From Silicimonas sp. (GTDB lineage: Bacteria; Pseudomonadota; Alphaproteobacteria; Rhodobacterales; Rhodobacteraceae): 35,214 bases of DNA. A program made the translations under genes and the position numbers. Position 1 is the stretch's first letter; each line of letters starts with the position of its first letter. Shown here piece by piece: positions 25,523 to 34,547 of this stretch. The DNA is taken from NCBI GenBank assembly GCA_022824315.1, contig JAJEAC010000112.1, positions 1-35,214 of the forward strand, given 5' to 3'. The notes beneath the pieces are model-generated. The model saw only the letters and a list, made by a program, of their open reading frames with translations, was not told the origin of the DNA and ran no database searches.

Positions 25523-26650
25523 CTAACCCCCCGTGCTCAACCAGCACCGCTCACGAGCGGACCGATGAATTTGTTCTACAAGAGTCTGGACCCGAAGGCC
25601 TGCGCGAAAATTGAAAGGCTCGGGCCCGTCCCCGTTGATGGCTGCCAAGAAGCCGGCGACTTCAATGGCCTTCAGATCGTTGAACCCAATCTGGTGACCC
25701 GGAGCGACGCAAAACAGGCCATAAGGCGGATGTGCGGGCGAGGCTTCGATGCGTCGAAAACCATGGCGGCCATGGGCGTCTTCGATTGAGTAATAGTGCA
25801 GTTCGTTGAAGCGTTCCTGACTGAAAGACAGCGCACCCTTTGAACCATGGACATCAAAATCGTGCTGCATCTTGCGACCGGTAGCGATCCAGTTTCCTTC
25901 GATGGATCCACTGGCGCCGTTGGCAAAACGCAAAAAGGCGCGGCCTACATCGTCCACATCGACCGAGCGGCGGTCCCCCTTGCCGTCTGCTCTTTCGCCT
26001 ATCACCGTAACGCAGTCGCCCATGACCTCGGTGATGGACCCGAGCAGGAACTCGGCGGTCGCCAACGCATGGCTGCCCAGATCAGCCAGAGCCCCGCCGC
26101 CCGCAGGATCATGGCGGAAGGTGAATGGACCGTCGGCGTCAGCCATGTAGTCCTCGGCATGCAATCCGCGATAGCAGCGGATTTCGCCCAGTTCCCCTGC
26201 CGCAATCATCTCCCGCGCCAACGCGAACATCGGGTTGCACAGGTAGTTGAATCCCACCTGCGTCCTGGTTCCCGCGTCCTCTGCGGCACCAGCCATTTCA
26301 CGCGCATCGTCGGCAAGAGGCGCCAACGGTTTCTCACAGTAGACGTGCTTCCCGGCTCTGATCGCGGCAAGCGACATTTCCTTGTGCAGCGCGTTGGGTG
26401 CGGTGATCGACACAATGTCGATTTCCGGGTTGTCCGTGACGTCACGCCAATCGGACGTTGCACGCACAAAGCCGTAGGCCCGTGCAGCATCATACGCTGC
26501 TAGCTCGTCAATGTCGGCTACTGTGTGGAGTTCGATGTCCATTGGCAGATTGAAAACCCGCGGCGCGGAAATATACCCGAATGCATGGGCCTTGCCCATG
26601 AATCCGGTGCCAATCAGACCGACCTTAAGCTTGGGCTTGACGCGCGACAT
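25523..26650 (-). CDS. Gfo/Idh/MocA oxidoreductase
   Basis: A 375 aa NAD(P)-dependent dehydrogenase. The Rossmann motif is GLIGTGFMGKAHA (residues 11-23), the catalytic EKP is E106-K107-P108, and the proton-relay pair is D190 and H194 in GGGALADLGSHALAT. The long loop before it (AEDYMADADGPFTFRHDPAGGG) resembles scyllo-inositol or related cyclitol/sugar dehydrogenases of this superfamily. The start overlaps the 2-hydroxyacid dehydrogenase gene by 26 bases. An isomer-specific inositol dehydrogenase is a reasonable guess from context, not from sequence alone. Confidence 0.9.
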   Translation of the reverse strand: MSRVKPKLKVGLIGTGFMGKAHAFGYISAPRVFNLPMDIELHTVADIDELAAYDAARAYGFVRATSDWRDVTDNPEIDIVSITAPNALHKEMSLAAIRAGKHVYCEKPLAPLADDAREMAGAAEDAGTRTQVGFNYLCNPMFALAREMIAAGELGEIRCYRGLHAEDYMADADGPFTFRHDPAGGGALADLGSHALATAEFLLGSITEVMGDCVTVIGERADGKGDRRSVDVDDVGRAFLRFANGASGSIEGNWIATGRKMQHDFDVHGSKGALSFSQERFNELHYYSIEDAHGRHGFRRIEASPAHPPYGLFCVAPGHQIGFNDLKAIEVAGFLAAINGDGPEPFNFRAGLRVQTLVEQIHRSARERCWLSTGG

Positions 26651-27605
26651 TGACGTGTTCCCTGTTCACAATCAGGCTCCGATCGATCTTGCCGGCGAAG
26701 AAGTCGAGAATGTTCTCGACCGACGAGACTGCCATCCGCTGTGCGGCACCATGGGTCAATCCGCCGATGTGGGGTGACAGGACGACTTGGTCAAACCCGA
26801 TCAGCGGGTGATCGGAAAGGACGGGTTCCGTTTCGAAGACGTCGAGGCCGGCCGCCCCGACCTTTCCCGAGGTCAAGGCGGCTATCAAGGCGTCTTCATC
26901 AATGATCCCGCCGCGCGCAGTATTGACCAGCACCACACCGTCACGCATCTCGGCGATCTCCGCCTCGCCTATCAACGGCTTGCCCGTATGCGGCAAGCTG
27001 AACGAGATCACATCGGCCCAGGCGAGGCCCTCCTCCAAGGTCCGAACTGGTGCAACGCCACCTTCGGGCCAGCCATTGCTCAGCAAGTAAGGATCAAATG
27101 CCTGAATTCGCATGCCGAACGCACTCATCATCGACGCCGTACGGCTTCCGATTCGCCCGAACCCGACAAGCAGCAGATTCTGTCCACGAACATCCTGTGC
27201 CTCTAGCCGGTTGCGCCACTCCCATGGGCCGCGACGCACCGAGGCATCGGCACGAAGAACACGCTTGCTGGCGGCAAGGATCATCATGGATGCATGCTCG
27301 GCCACGGTCGTGGAATTCACGTCTCCGCAAACCGCGAGCGCTATGCCTCTGGAATTGAGCGCGTCAATGTCGACTGCATCATAGCCTACACCGTGCCGCG
27401 AGACTATCTTGAGCCTGGCTGCCAGAGCCACCGTGGGCTCGGTCATCGGCTGCGTGCGAAGCAGAACCGCGTCCGCATCAGCAATGTGCTCCACAAGACT
27501 CTCTTCTGAAGTCTCTTGAATATAAGTGACCGTAACGCCTTGTGCAGAATCCAAGAGGGTGCGGCCGGAGGCGTGGAGCGGCCCTGCAACGACGACGTGC
27601 CGCAT
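26625..27605 (-). CDS. D-isomer-specific 2-hydroxyacid dehydrogenase
   Basis: A 326 aa NAD(P)H-dependent enzyme interconverting a 2-hydroxy acid and a 2-oxo acid. Visible residues are the Rossmann GFGRIG (148-153) followed by the NAD-selective D171, and the catalytic triad R231 (VNTARGGIIDE), E260 (GLDVFETEP) and H279 (LSPHIGG). The frame is open to 27773, but the ATG at 27605 overlaps the aldolase stop by one base (TGATG) and begins directly at the fold, so it is preferred. In the operon it follows an HpaI-type aldolase, and could reduce a 2-oxo acid or tartronate-type product. Confidence 0.92.
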   Translation of the reverse strand: MRHVVVAGPLHASGRTLLDSAQGVTVTYIQETSEESLVEHIADADAVLLRTQPMTEPTVALAARLKIVSRHGVGYDAVDIDALNSRGIALAVCGDVNSTTVAEHASMMILAASKRVLRADASVRRGPWEWRNRLEAQDVRGQNLLLVGFGRIGSRTASMMSAFGMRIQAFDPYLLSNGWPEGGVAPVRTLEEGLAWADVISFSLPHTGKPLIGEAEIAEMRDGVVLVNTARGGIIDEDALIAALTSGKVGAAGLDVFETEPVLSDHPLIGFDQVVLSPHIGGLTHGAAQRMAVSSVENILDFFAGKIDRSLIVNREHVNVARQAQA

Positions 27606-28414
27606 CAGCGGTCCCCTGACGCGGCAATGTTCTTCGCGCCGGCGCCGATCAGGTCGCGAAAACGATTCACACTGGCCGCTGCCGCGTTTGCGAGAAGTCG
27701 GCTGTCCCCCGACACGGTCATCAGGTGATAGCCCCAGCCTGCAGCTTTCGCTGCATATTCCGGCGTGCCGCAATGCAAGCAGGCCTTGATCCCGTGATCG
27801 GCGCAGGTCCTTGCAATACGCTGGATCAACTCAATCATTTCCGGCTCTTCCCGATCGAACCCCGGGGCCAAACGCCCCTCCTGCGTCCCCAGTGTCAGAT
27901 CCGCCGGGCCGACATAGATCCCGTCTAGGCCGGGCGTTGCCGCAATCGCTTCGATATTTGCGAATCCTTCCGCGGTTTCGATCATCGCGAGCGCGACCAC
28001 TGCGTCGTTCATCGCCACCCCGTATCCCGGCATGGCAAAATTCGCTCGCGTGGGACCAAAACTGCGCTGACCACGTGGCGGATAGCGCAGGTAGCTGACG
28101 AACTCTGCGGCCTGGTCCGGCGTGTTGATCATCGGGCAGATTACGTTCAGCGCACCGGCGTCCAGCGCCTTCATGATGATTGCCGGATCCAGCCAGGGAA
28201 CGCGCACCCCAATCGAGACGCCAGAGGCACGCATCGCCTGCATCATCGGGAGAACGGCGGAATAATCCAGAGCGCCGTGCTGGATATCGATGGATATTGC
28301 GTCATAGCCCTGCGCTGCCATGATTTCAGCGGTGAAGGGATTGCCGATCGAGAGCCATCCGTGGAGCACTGGCCGACCCTCGGCCCAGAGTTTCTTGACT
28401 GCGTTGACTGTCAT
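27605..28414 (-). CDS. HpcH/HpaI-family class II aldolase
   Basis: A 269 aa metal-dependent aldolase that cleaves 4-hydroxy-2-oxo acids to pyruvate and an aldehyde. The active-site residues align with those of HpaI: H46 (IDIQHGALDY), R71 (GVRVPW), and the metal ligands E146 (MIETAEG) and D172 (YVGPADLTLG). A GAGGAG Shine-Dalgarno lies just before the ATG. It is 9 bases after the aldehyde dehydrogenase and overlaps the next gene by one base. The known inositol pathway uses IolJ, a different aldolase acting on a phosphorylated intermediate, so this enzyme must serve another branch or a replacement route. Confidence 0.92.
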   Translation of the reverse strand: MTVNAVKKLWAEGRPVLHGWLSIGNPFTAEIMAAQGYDAISIDIQHGALDYSAVLPMMQAMRASGVSIGVRVPWLDPAIIMKALDAGALNVICPMINTPDQAAEFVSYLRYPPRGQRSFGPTRANFAMPGYGVAMNDAVVALAMIETAEGFANIEAIAATPGLDGIYVGPADLTLGTQEGRLAPGFDREEPEMIELIQRIARTCADHGIKACLHCGTPEYAAKAAGWGYHLMTVSGDSRLLANAAAASVNRFRDLIGAGAKNIAASGDR

Positions 28415-28423
28415 CCCGGCTCC

Positions 28424-29854
28424 TCAGAAAACGATCTGCGCGAGTTTGGTCTCGAGATAGTCGTCGATTCCCTCGCTGCCGCCTTCGCGGCCCAAGCCTG
28501 AGTAATTTGTGCCGCCAAAAGGCGCCTCGGAAGCAGCGAGGGCGAAGCTGTTGACGCCCACCATGCCGGACTTCAGGGTTGCGACAGCGCGACGTGCCCG
28601 ATCAGGCGAGGACGTGAAGACATAGGCCGAAAGGCCCATGGTCGAACTGTTTGCGCGTTGAAGCGCCTCTTCTTCCTCGGAAAAAGAAGTGATCGCGGCA
28701 ACCGGCCCGAAATTCTCCTCCGCAAACACGGCCATCTCGTCGGCTACGTCGGTTAGAACCGTCGGTTCGTAGAAATGGCCTTCGTTGAAGCCTGCTGCGC
28801 GCTTGCCGCCCAGAACGAGCGTTGCACCGTCGGCGATCGCAGATTGCACGACGCCATCAATGGAGTCCAACCTGCCGGCCTTGATCAGCGGCCCCATCTC
28901 GGTTTCAGGGTCGAGGCCGTCCCCGAGCCTGATCTTGCCGGCGCGCGCCACAAAGCCTTCGACAAACTGGTCGTGGAGACTTTCATGGACAAAGAACCGA
29001 TCCGGGGTGACGCAGACCTGTCCGCAATTTGCGTATTTCGTCGGCACGCTCAGATCGAGCGCCGATTCGAGATCGGTGTCGCCAAACACGATGAGCGGTG
29101 CGTTTCCGCCCAGTTCCATTGACACCTTCTTGACCGTTTCCGCAGCATCTCGGATCATCTGCTGTCCCACTTTGGTGGATCCGGTCAGCGAGACTTTCCG
29201 CACACGCGGGTCAGCCATGATCGGCATGTAGGTGTCGCCCGTGGCACCGACCACAAGATTGATCGAACCGTCGGGGAACCCCCCTGCGCGCATGCAATCA
29301 ACAAGCATGGACGCGACACCAGGGGTTTGGGAGGACGGACGCAAGATGACCGGACATCCAGCCGCAAGCGCGGGGGCCAGTTTGCGAGCAGGAAGAGCTG
29401 CGGGGAAATTCCAGGCGGTGAAGGCCCCGACGATCCCGACAGGTTCGCGACCGATCTCAAAGCGCCCGCCAGGCACCCGACTGCCAACCGTCCGGCCGTA
29501 GATGCGGCGCGCCTCCTCGGCATACCAGCGGAACTGATCGCAGGCGAGGGCCCACTCGCGACCAGACTGGGCGAGCGGCTTGCCGGTCTCGGTCGAGATC
29601 ATGGTCGCGGCCTCTCCCGCCGTGCGCACCATCTCGTCAGCGACCCGATGGAGCGCATCTGCCCGCCCGAATCCACCCAAGGCGAGCAAGGGTGCGAGCG
29701 CGCCTTCCGCTGCATCGATCGCGGATCGGGTATCTTCACGCGCAGCAACGCAAACAGCACCCAGCGGCCTTTCTGTGACAGGCGAAAAGACCTCCGACGA
29801 GTTTGCGCTCTTGATCCACGTCCCGCCGATGAAAATCCCGAAATCCTCGTACAT
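28424..29854 (-). CDS. NAD(P)-dependent aldehyde dehydrogenase, succinate-semialdehyde dehydrogenase-like
   Basis: A 476 aa aldehyde dehydrogenase of full length. Active-site residues are N149 (AWNFP), E247 (SMELGGNAP) and the nucleophile C281 (ANCGQVC); their spacing is that of the family. The ribose-binding Lys, 23 residues after the Asn, is Arg here (R172 in ILRPSSQTP, usually LKPxxQTP), a conservative but notable change for coenzyme choice. The closest look is to GabD-type succinate-semialdehyde dehydrogenases, not to the CoA-acylating IolA. It is second in the minus arm, 3 bases after iolG. In context it may oxidise the aldehyde released by the aldolase encoded next. Confidence 0.9.
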   Translation of the reverse strand: MYEDFGIFIGGTWIKSANSSEVFSPVTERPLGAVCVAAREDTRSAIDAAEGALAPLLALGGFGRADALHRVADEMVRTAGEAATMISTETGKPLAQSGREWALACDQFRWYAEEARRIYGRTVGSRVPGGRFEIGREPVGIVGAFTAWNFPAALPARKLAPALAAGCPVILRPSSQTPGVASMLVDCMRAGGFPDGSINLVVGATGDTYMPIMADPRVRKVSLTGSTKVGQQMIRDAAETVKKVSMELGGNAPLIVFGDTDLESALDLSVPTKYANCGQVCVTPDRFFVHESLHDQFVEGFVARAGKIRLGDGLDPETEMGPLIKAGRLDSIDGVVQSAIADGATLVLGGKRAAGFNEGHFYEPTVLTDVADEMAVFAEENFGPVAAITSFSEEEEALQRANSSTMGLSAYVFTSSPDRARRAVATLKSGMVGVNSFALAASEAPFGGTNYSGLGREGGSEGIDDYLETKLAQIVF

Positions 29855-29857
29855 GTG

Positions 29858-30865
29858 CTATCCGATCTCGCTGGTCTTGATCGTCCGGCCTGCCGCCACG
29901 GATTCAAAGCAGGCTTCTGCCAAGAGAAGCGCGAGACGCCCATCCTCGAAACCAACCGGAGCGGGCGCGCCACTCTCGATGGACTCGACGAAATGGCCGA
30001 TCTCCGCGTCAAAGGCCTCGCCGTAGCGCTCGATGAAAAAGTGCTGCAGCGGAGCCGCGACGTTGGTGGCCCCGGCCAAGTGCTTGGTAACCAGGTTTTC
30101 GCGACGATTCCCGGAAATCAGCATGCCTCCTGAACCAAAGAGTTCGACGCGCTGGTCATAGCCGTAGACGGCTTCGCGCGAGTTGGTGATGACTGCCTGT
30201 TTGCCGCTATCGGTGACAAGCGTGACAACGACGGTGTCATAGTCGTTGCATCTTTCCATGAGTTCGGGATCCACCAATCGCGACCCTGTGGCGAACACCT
30301 CCGCAATTTCCTCCCCCAGCATGAACCGGGCCAGATCGAGATCGTGGATCGTCATGTCGCGGAATATTCCGCCTGAAGTCTCAATGTAGCCATCCGGCGC
30401 CATGCCCGGGTCGCGGGACGTGATGATCACCTGATGGAGCTCACCAATTTCGCCGCTTGCGGCAGCGTTCCGGACGGCCGCATGACCCGGGTCGAACCGG
30501 CGCACGAAGCCCAGCATTATGGGAACGTCCGTCCCGGCAATTCGCGCCTTCAGTGCATTTACGTGCGCCAGTGACAGGTCTATCGGCTTTTCGCAGAGCA
30601 CCGGTTTGCCCGCATTCACCGAAGATTCCAGAAACTCGACATGCGTGGACGTCGGCGTCGCGATCAGAACTCCATCGACCGTGTCCGAAGTGATTGCCTC
30701 GTCGGCCGTGGCGAAGTTCTCGACGCCGTGCCTTCCTGCAACGTCCTCTGCAGATGGCGCATGGACATCAAAGACACCCGCGAGTTCCGCCCGGGGATGG
30801 GACGCGATGTTGTCGGCATGCATGCGACCGATGCGGCCGCAACCGAGCACGGAAATTCTTGGCAA
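29858..30865 (-). CDS. iolG: Inositol 2-dehydrogenase
   Basis: Oxidises myo-inositol to 2-keto-myo-inositol with NAD+, the first step of inositol catabolism. The 335 aa product has the Rossmann motif VLGCGRIGRMHA, the catalytic EKP with K93 (LCEKPIDLS), and the D170-x3-H174 pair in GGIFRDMTIHDLDLARFMLG, all as in known IolG. The start codon is TTG at 30865, with a strong GGGAGG Shine-Dalgarno 5 bases upstream; there is no ATG that keeps the Rossmann motif at the N-terminus. It is the first gene of the minus arm, divergent from iolD across 104 bases. Confidence 0.93.
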   Translation of the reverse strand: MPRISVLGCGRIGRMHADNIASHPRAELAGVFDVHAPSAEDVAGRHGVENFATADEAITSDTVDGVLIATPTSTHVEFLESSVNAGKPVLCEKPIDLSLAHVNALKARIAGTDVPIMLGFVRRFDPGHAAVRNAAASGEIGELHQVIITSRDPGMAPDGYIETSGGIFRDMTIHDLDLARFMLGEEIAEVFATGSRLVDPELMERCNDYDTVVVTLVTDSGKQAVITNSREAVYGYDQRVELFGSGGMLISGNRRENLVTKHLAGATNVAAPLQHFFIERYGEAFDAEIGHFVESIESGAPAPVGFEDGRLALLLAEACFESVAAGRTIKTSEIG

Positions 30866-30886
30866 CGGTTCCTCCCAAAATTACTC

Positions 30887-30904
30887 TTGCAATGCTCGTT
30901 GCAA
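30887..30904. promoter_or_regulatory. Palindromic operator candidate between iolG and iolD
   Basis: Two TTGCAA hexamers, each self-complementary, are separated by 6 bases in the 104-base divergent control region, about 22 bases before the iolG start. A further repeat-like TTTGCGTTG and GTTGTCAAC follow at about 30910-30925. Such a dyad in the shared promoter region is a fair candidate for the binding site of the cluster's RpiR regulator. No match to a published site is claimed. Confidence 0.4.
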
Positions 30905-30969
30905 AATGTTTGCGTTGTCAACAATCAATTCAAAGGGTGCTGCAGGACGCATCTTGGGAGGAATAGGGA

Positions 30970-32829
30970 ATGACGGCGAAAACCGCGCGCTTGACGATGG
31001 CTCAAGCGGTTGTGCGTCATTTGTGCAACCAGTTCATCGAGATTGACGGCGAGCGCGTTCCCCTGTTTGCCGGAGTCTTCGGGATATTTGGCCACGGCAA
31101 TGTGACCTGCCTCGCCGAGGCGCTGGAACGCGTGCAGGATCAATTGCCCACGTGGCGCGGCCAGAACGAGCAGTCCATGGCCCTGGCAGCCATTGCCTAT
31201 GCCAAGTCAAGAAGGCGCCGCCAAATCATGGTCGCGACTTCTTCCATCGGCCCTGGCGCCACGAACATGGTGACAGCTGCCGGCGTTGCCCATGCCAATC
31301 GCCTCCCTGTCCTGCTGCTGGGCGGCGACACGTTCACCAACCGCCTTCCCGATCCAGTGCTGCAGCAGGTCGAGCACTTCGGTTCACCGAGCACGACAGT
31401 GAATGACAGTTTCCGCCCCGTGTCGCGTTATTGGGACAGAATCACGCATCCCGCCCAGATCATTCAATCGCTGCCGCAAGCAATTGCCACGATGCTCGAT
31501 CCGGCGGATTGCGGCCCGGCATTCATCGGCCTGCCGCAGGACATCCAGGAAGTTGCCTACGGCTATCCCGAAGAGTTCTTTGCCGAGACCACCTGGTCCA
31601 TCCCGCGCCCGCGTCCCTCGCGCGATCAAGTCGCCGCGGCCGTCGAGGTGCTGAGATCCGCCAAGAACCCGCTGATCATCTCGGGCGGAGGCGTGCGCTA
31701 TTCCGGCGCCGAGGCAACCGTCGCCGCGTTCGCGGCAAAGCGGGGCATCCCGATGGCCGAAACGATCGCCGGCAAGGGCGCGGTCGTGCATGACGACCCC
31801 GTCTACGTGGGCCCGATGGGCATCGAGGGCACCGAAGCGGCGCGGGAGCTTTCGGAAACCGCGGATGTGGTCATCGCAGTCGGCACGCGGATGCAGGACT
31901 TCACGACCGGTTCCTGGACGACCTTCCCCAAGGACGCGCAGTTCATCAACATCAATGCCGCACGTTTCGACGCAACGAAACATCGTGCGCATCCGGTGGT
32001 GGGTGACGCGCTTGAAGCGGTAAATGAAATCGATGCGGCACTTGGGGACTACAGGGCCCCTGAGGAACGCCTCGAGACCGCGCAGAAGCTGTATGCCGAC
32101 TGGAACAAGCTCCTCGACAAGGGCCAGGCGCCGACCAATCAGGCGATGCCCAGCTATGCACAGGTCGTTGCCGTCGTGAACAAGATGGCCAAGCCGGAAG
32201 ACGTGATGGTCACCGCCGCGGGCGGTCTTCCGGGAGAGACGATCAAGAACTGGCGCTGCAAGTCGCCCCACACCTTTGACTGCGAGTTTGGCTATTCCTG
32301 CATGGGCTACGAGATTGCCGGCGGTTGGGGCCACGCCATGGCAATGGGAGGCAACGGAACGCCGATCGTGATGGTTGGCGACGGGTCTTACATGATGATG
32401 AACTCCGACATCCACTCTTCGATCCTGACAGGGCACAAGATGATCGTCGTGGTGTGCGACAACGGCGGCTTCGGCGTCATAAACCGTCTGCAGACCGGCA
32501 TGGGCGGCACGGGTTTCAACAACTTGCTGACGGACTGTCGCGTCGTGGACAAGACTAATCCCCGCCACGTGGACTTCGCCAAGCATGCCGAGGCAATGGG
32601 GGCTCATGCCCGCCACTGCGAAAGCCTGGCCGATCTGGAAGCTGCAATGGAATGGGCGCAGACTACGGACGCCACAACCGTCCTGAGCATCGCGTCTGAC
32701 GCTTACACCTGGACCCCGGGCGGGGCCGATTGGTATGTGGGCGTACCGGAAGTCTCGCCCCGCGAGAGCGTGCGAGAGGCGCGCACCGGTCAGGAGGAAT
32801 TCCGCAAGAAACAAAGGCTTGGAGTCTAA
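30970..32829 (+). CDS. iolD: 3D-(3,5/4)-trihydroxycyclohexane-1,2-dione acylhydrolase
   Basis: A thiamine-diphosphate enzyme that opens the ring of the diketo-inositol intermediate to give 5-deoxy-glucuronate. At 619 aa it has the usual family length and the three-domain ThDP fold. The cofactor-activating Glu is E67 (RGQNEQSMA), and the metal/ThDP-binding GDGSYMMMN motif starts at about residue 470. Segments such as FAGVFGIFGHGNV near the N-terminus and FGYSCMGYEIAGGWGHAM before the ThDP site are typical of IolD. A strong Shine-Dalgarno (GGGAGGA) lies before the ATG. It is the first gene of the plus arm and is followed after 5 bases by iolE. Confidence 0.95.
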   Translation: MTAKTARLTMAQAVVRHLCNQFIEIDGERVPLFAGVFGIFGHGNVTCLAEALERVQDQLPTWRGQNEQSMALAAIAYAKSRRRRQIMVATSSIGPGATNMVTAAGVAHANRLPVLLLGGDTFTNRLPDPVLQQVEHFGSPSTTVNDSFRPVSRYWDRITHPAQIIQSLPQAIATMLDPADCGPAFIGLPQDIQEVAYGYPEEFFAETTWSIPRPRPSRDQVAAAVEVLRSAKNPLIISGGGVRYSGAEATVAAFAAKRGIPMAETIAGKGAVVHDDPVYVGPMGIEGTEAARELSETADVVIAVGTRMQDFTTGSWTTFPKDAQFININAARFDATKHRAHPVVGDALEAVNEIDAALGDYRAPEERLETAQKLYADWNKLLDKGQAPTNQAMPSYAQVVAVVNKMAKPEDVMVTAAGGLPGETIKNWRCKSPHTFDCEFGYSCMGYEIAGGWGHAMAMGGNGTPIVMVGDGSYMMMNSDIHSSILTGHKMIVVVCDNGGFGVINRLQTGMGGTGFNNLLTDCRVVDKTNPRHVDFAKHAEAMGAHARHCESLADLEAAMEWAQTTDATTVLSIASDAYTWTPGGADWYVGVPEVSPRESVREARTGQEEFRKKQRLGV

Positions 32830-32834
32830 ATCGC

Positions 32835-33731
32835 ATGCTTGAAGCCAGACTTGGCATCGCGCCCATCGCATGGTGGAACGACGATCTCCCCGAGTTGTCG
32901 GACGACGTAAGCCTCGAGGAGTGCCTGCGCCAAGCGTCTGAGGCAGGTCTGACGGGCATGGAAACCGGCCGTCGGTTTCCCATGAACATGGCCGAGTTGG
33001 GGACCATCCTCGACAAGTTTGGCATCTCGGTCTGCGGGGGTTGGTTCTCGGGGCTCTTGCTCGATGGTGACATCGAATCCGAAAAGGACCGGATCGCCGA
33101 GCAGCATGCATTCTTCAAGGCGGCTTGTGCCCCTTGCATCGTCTATGGCGAGACGGCGCGTTCGGTTCAGGGAGAACGGCATACGCCGCTGGCCCAAAAG
33201 CCGAGGCTGAGCGAAGCCGAAATGGCCAGCTACGGGCGCAAGGTTTCGGACTTTGCGGAATGGTGCGCGAAGGAAGGCATGCCACTGGCCTACCACCACC
33301 ACATGGCGGCCGCTGTCGAAACCGAACAGGAACTGGACCTGTTCATGAAGCATTCTTCGGTGCCACTTCTGTTCGATACGGGACATATGGCCTTTGCCGG
33401 CGGCGACAACTTTCGTGTGATCGAAAACCACCACGCGCGCATTTCCCACGTGCATACCAAGGACATCCGTGCCGATGTGGTGAACGGGCTGGACCGAGCG
33501 AAGGAGTCCTTTCTCGACGCCGTTGTCAAAGGCGCGTTCACAGTGCCTGGCGACGGCTCGCTGGACTTCAAGGCCATTGCCAAGGCACTCGCCGCAAAGG
33601 GATATGAAGGCTGGTTCGTGATCGAGGCAGAACAGGACCCGGTCGCCAATCCACCCTTGGAACTGGCAAGAAAGGGCCGTGCGGAGCTCTTTCGGGTCTT
33701 GGATGCAGCGGGTTACGGAGTGGTCGCATGA
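32835..33731 (+). CDS. iolE: Inosose (2-keto-myo-inositol) dehydratase
   Basis: Removes water from 2-keto-myo-inositol to give the diketo intermediate that IolD uses. The 298 aa product is a xylose-isomerase-like TIM barrel, with the IolE start segment LGIAPIAWWNDDLPEL, the YHHHMAAAVET segment, LLFDTGHMAFAG and HVHTKDIR, which hold the metal-binding Glu/Asp/His residues. The frame opens earlier, but the ATG at 32835 lies just after the iolD stop and starts at the conserved N-terminus. The stop overlaps the next start by 4 bases. Confidence 0.95.
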   Translation: MLEARLGIAPIAWWNDDLPELSDDVSLEECLRQASEAGLTGMETGRRFPMNMAELGTILDKFGISVCGGWFSGLLLDGDIESEKDRIAEQHAFFKAACAPCIVYGETARSVQGERHTPLAQKPRLSEAEMASYGRKVSDFAEWCAKEGMPLAYHHHMAAAVETEQELDLFMKHSSVPLLFDTGHMAFAGGDNFRVIENHHARISHVHTKDIRADVVNGLDRAKESFLDAVVKGAFTVPGDGSLDFKAIAKALAAKGYEGWFVIEAEQDPVANPPLELARKGRAELFRVLDAAGYGVVA

Positions 33732-34543
33732 ACCGGATCGACGACAAGATCGCTGTCATTACCGGCGGCACCCAGGGACTTGGCGCCGCGATCGCGCGGC
33801 TGTTCTCTCAAGCTGGCGCGGCGGGCATTTGCATCGTCGGTCGTGGGGTGGCGAAGGGCCGGGATCTGGCCGATGCCATCACCGGCGAAACCGGAGTGCC
33901 GGTCGAGATGATTGCCGCCGATCTTGGCAAGATCAAGGATGTCCGTGCGATCATCCCCGCAGCGGACGCAAGGTTCGGACGCGTGGACATCCTGGTGAAC
34001 GCCGCCGGCTTGACCGATCGCGGAAACCTCCTGAACACGACTCCAGAGCTCTTCGACGAAATGTTCGCCGTCAACACCCGTGCGCCGTTCTTCCTGATGC
34101 AGGATGCGGTCAAGATCATGGAGCGCGAGGGCACGGAAGGGCGTATCGTCAACATCGGCTCGACCTCGTCACGGGCCGGACAGCCCTTCATCGCACCGTA
34201 TTGCGCATCCAAGGCCGCACTTTCAACCTTGACCCGAAGCGCCGGTTACGCACTCATGAGAAACCGGGTGCATGTAAACCAGCTCGACATCGGCTGGATG
34301 GCTTCTGACCACGAACGGGCGCTTCAACTCGAAGAGTCGGGAGATCCTGATTGGGAAGCCAAGGCAAACGCGGTTCTCCCCTTTGGACGGCTTCTCGACC
34401 CTGAAGAGGTCGCGCGAGCGGTGCTGTTTCTGGCATCGAACGAAAGCGGGATGATGACAGGTTCGGTCATCCATTACGATCAATCGGTCTGGGGTGGTTA
34501 CGATGGCCAGGCTCCGGGACCTTCAGAGAAGCTGATCGACTAG
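33728..34543 (+). CDS. Short-chain dehydrogenase/reductase
   Basis: A 271 aa classical SDR. The cofactor motif is TGGTQGLG (residues 12-19), NAAG is at 91-94, and the catalytic Ser-Tyr-Lys are S145, Y158 and K162 (APYCASKAA). The start overlaps the iolE stop (ATGA), so it belongs to the plus arm of the cyclitol operon. The stretch after the active site (LDIGWMASDHE) is not the usual PGxxxT, which is characteristic of a polyol-specific subgroup. It probably oxidises or reduces an inositol isomer or a keto-inositol; the substrate is unknown. Confidence 0.9.
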   Translation: MNRIDDKIAVITGGTQGLGAAIARLFSQAGAAGICIVGRGVAKGRDLADAITGETGVPVEMIAADLGKIKDVRAIIPAADARFGRVDILVNAAGLTDRGNLLNTTPELFDEMFAVNTRAPFFLMQDAVKIMEREGTEGRIVNIGSTSSRAGQPFIAPYCASKAALSTLTRSAGYALMRNRVHVNQLDIGWMASDHERALQLEESGDPDWEAKANAVLPFGRLLDPEEVARAVLFLASNESGMMTGSVIHYDQSVWGGYDGQAPGPSEKLID

Positions 34544-34547
34544 GAAC

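Noticed and set aside
31384..33111. 575-codon open frame on the minus strand
   Set aside because: It is antisense to iolD and iolE, both of which have full motifs. Its product is rich in His, Arg and Cys and shows no domain, as expected for a shadow frame in G+C-rich DNA.
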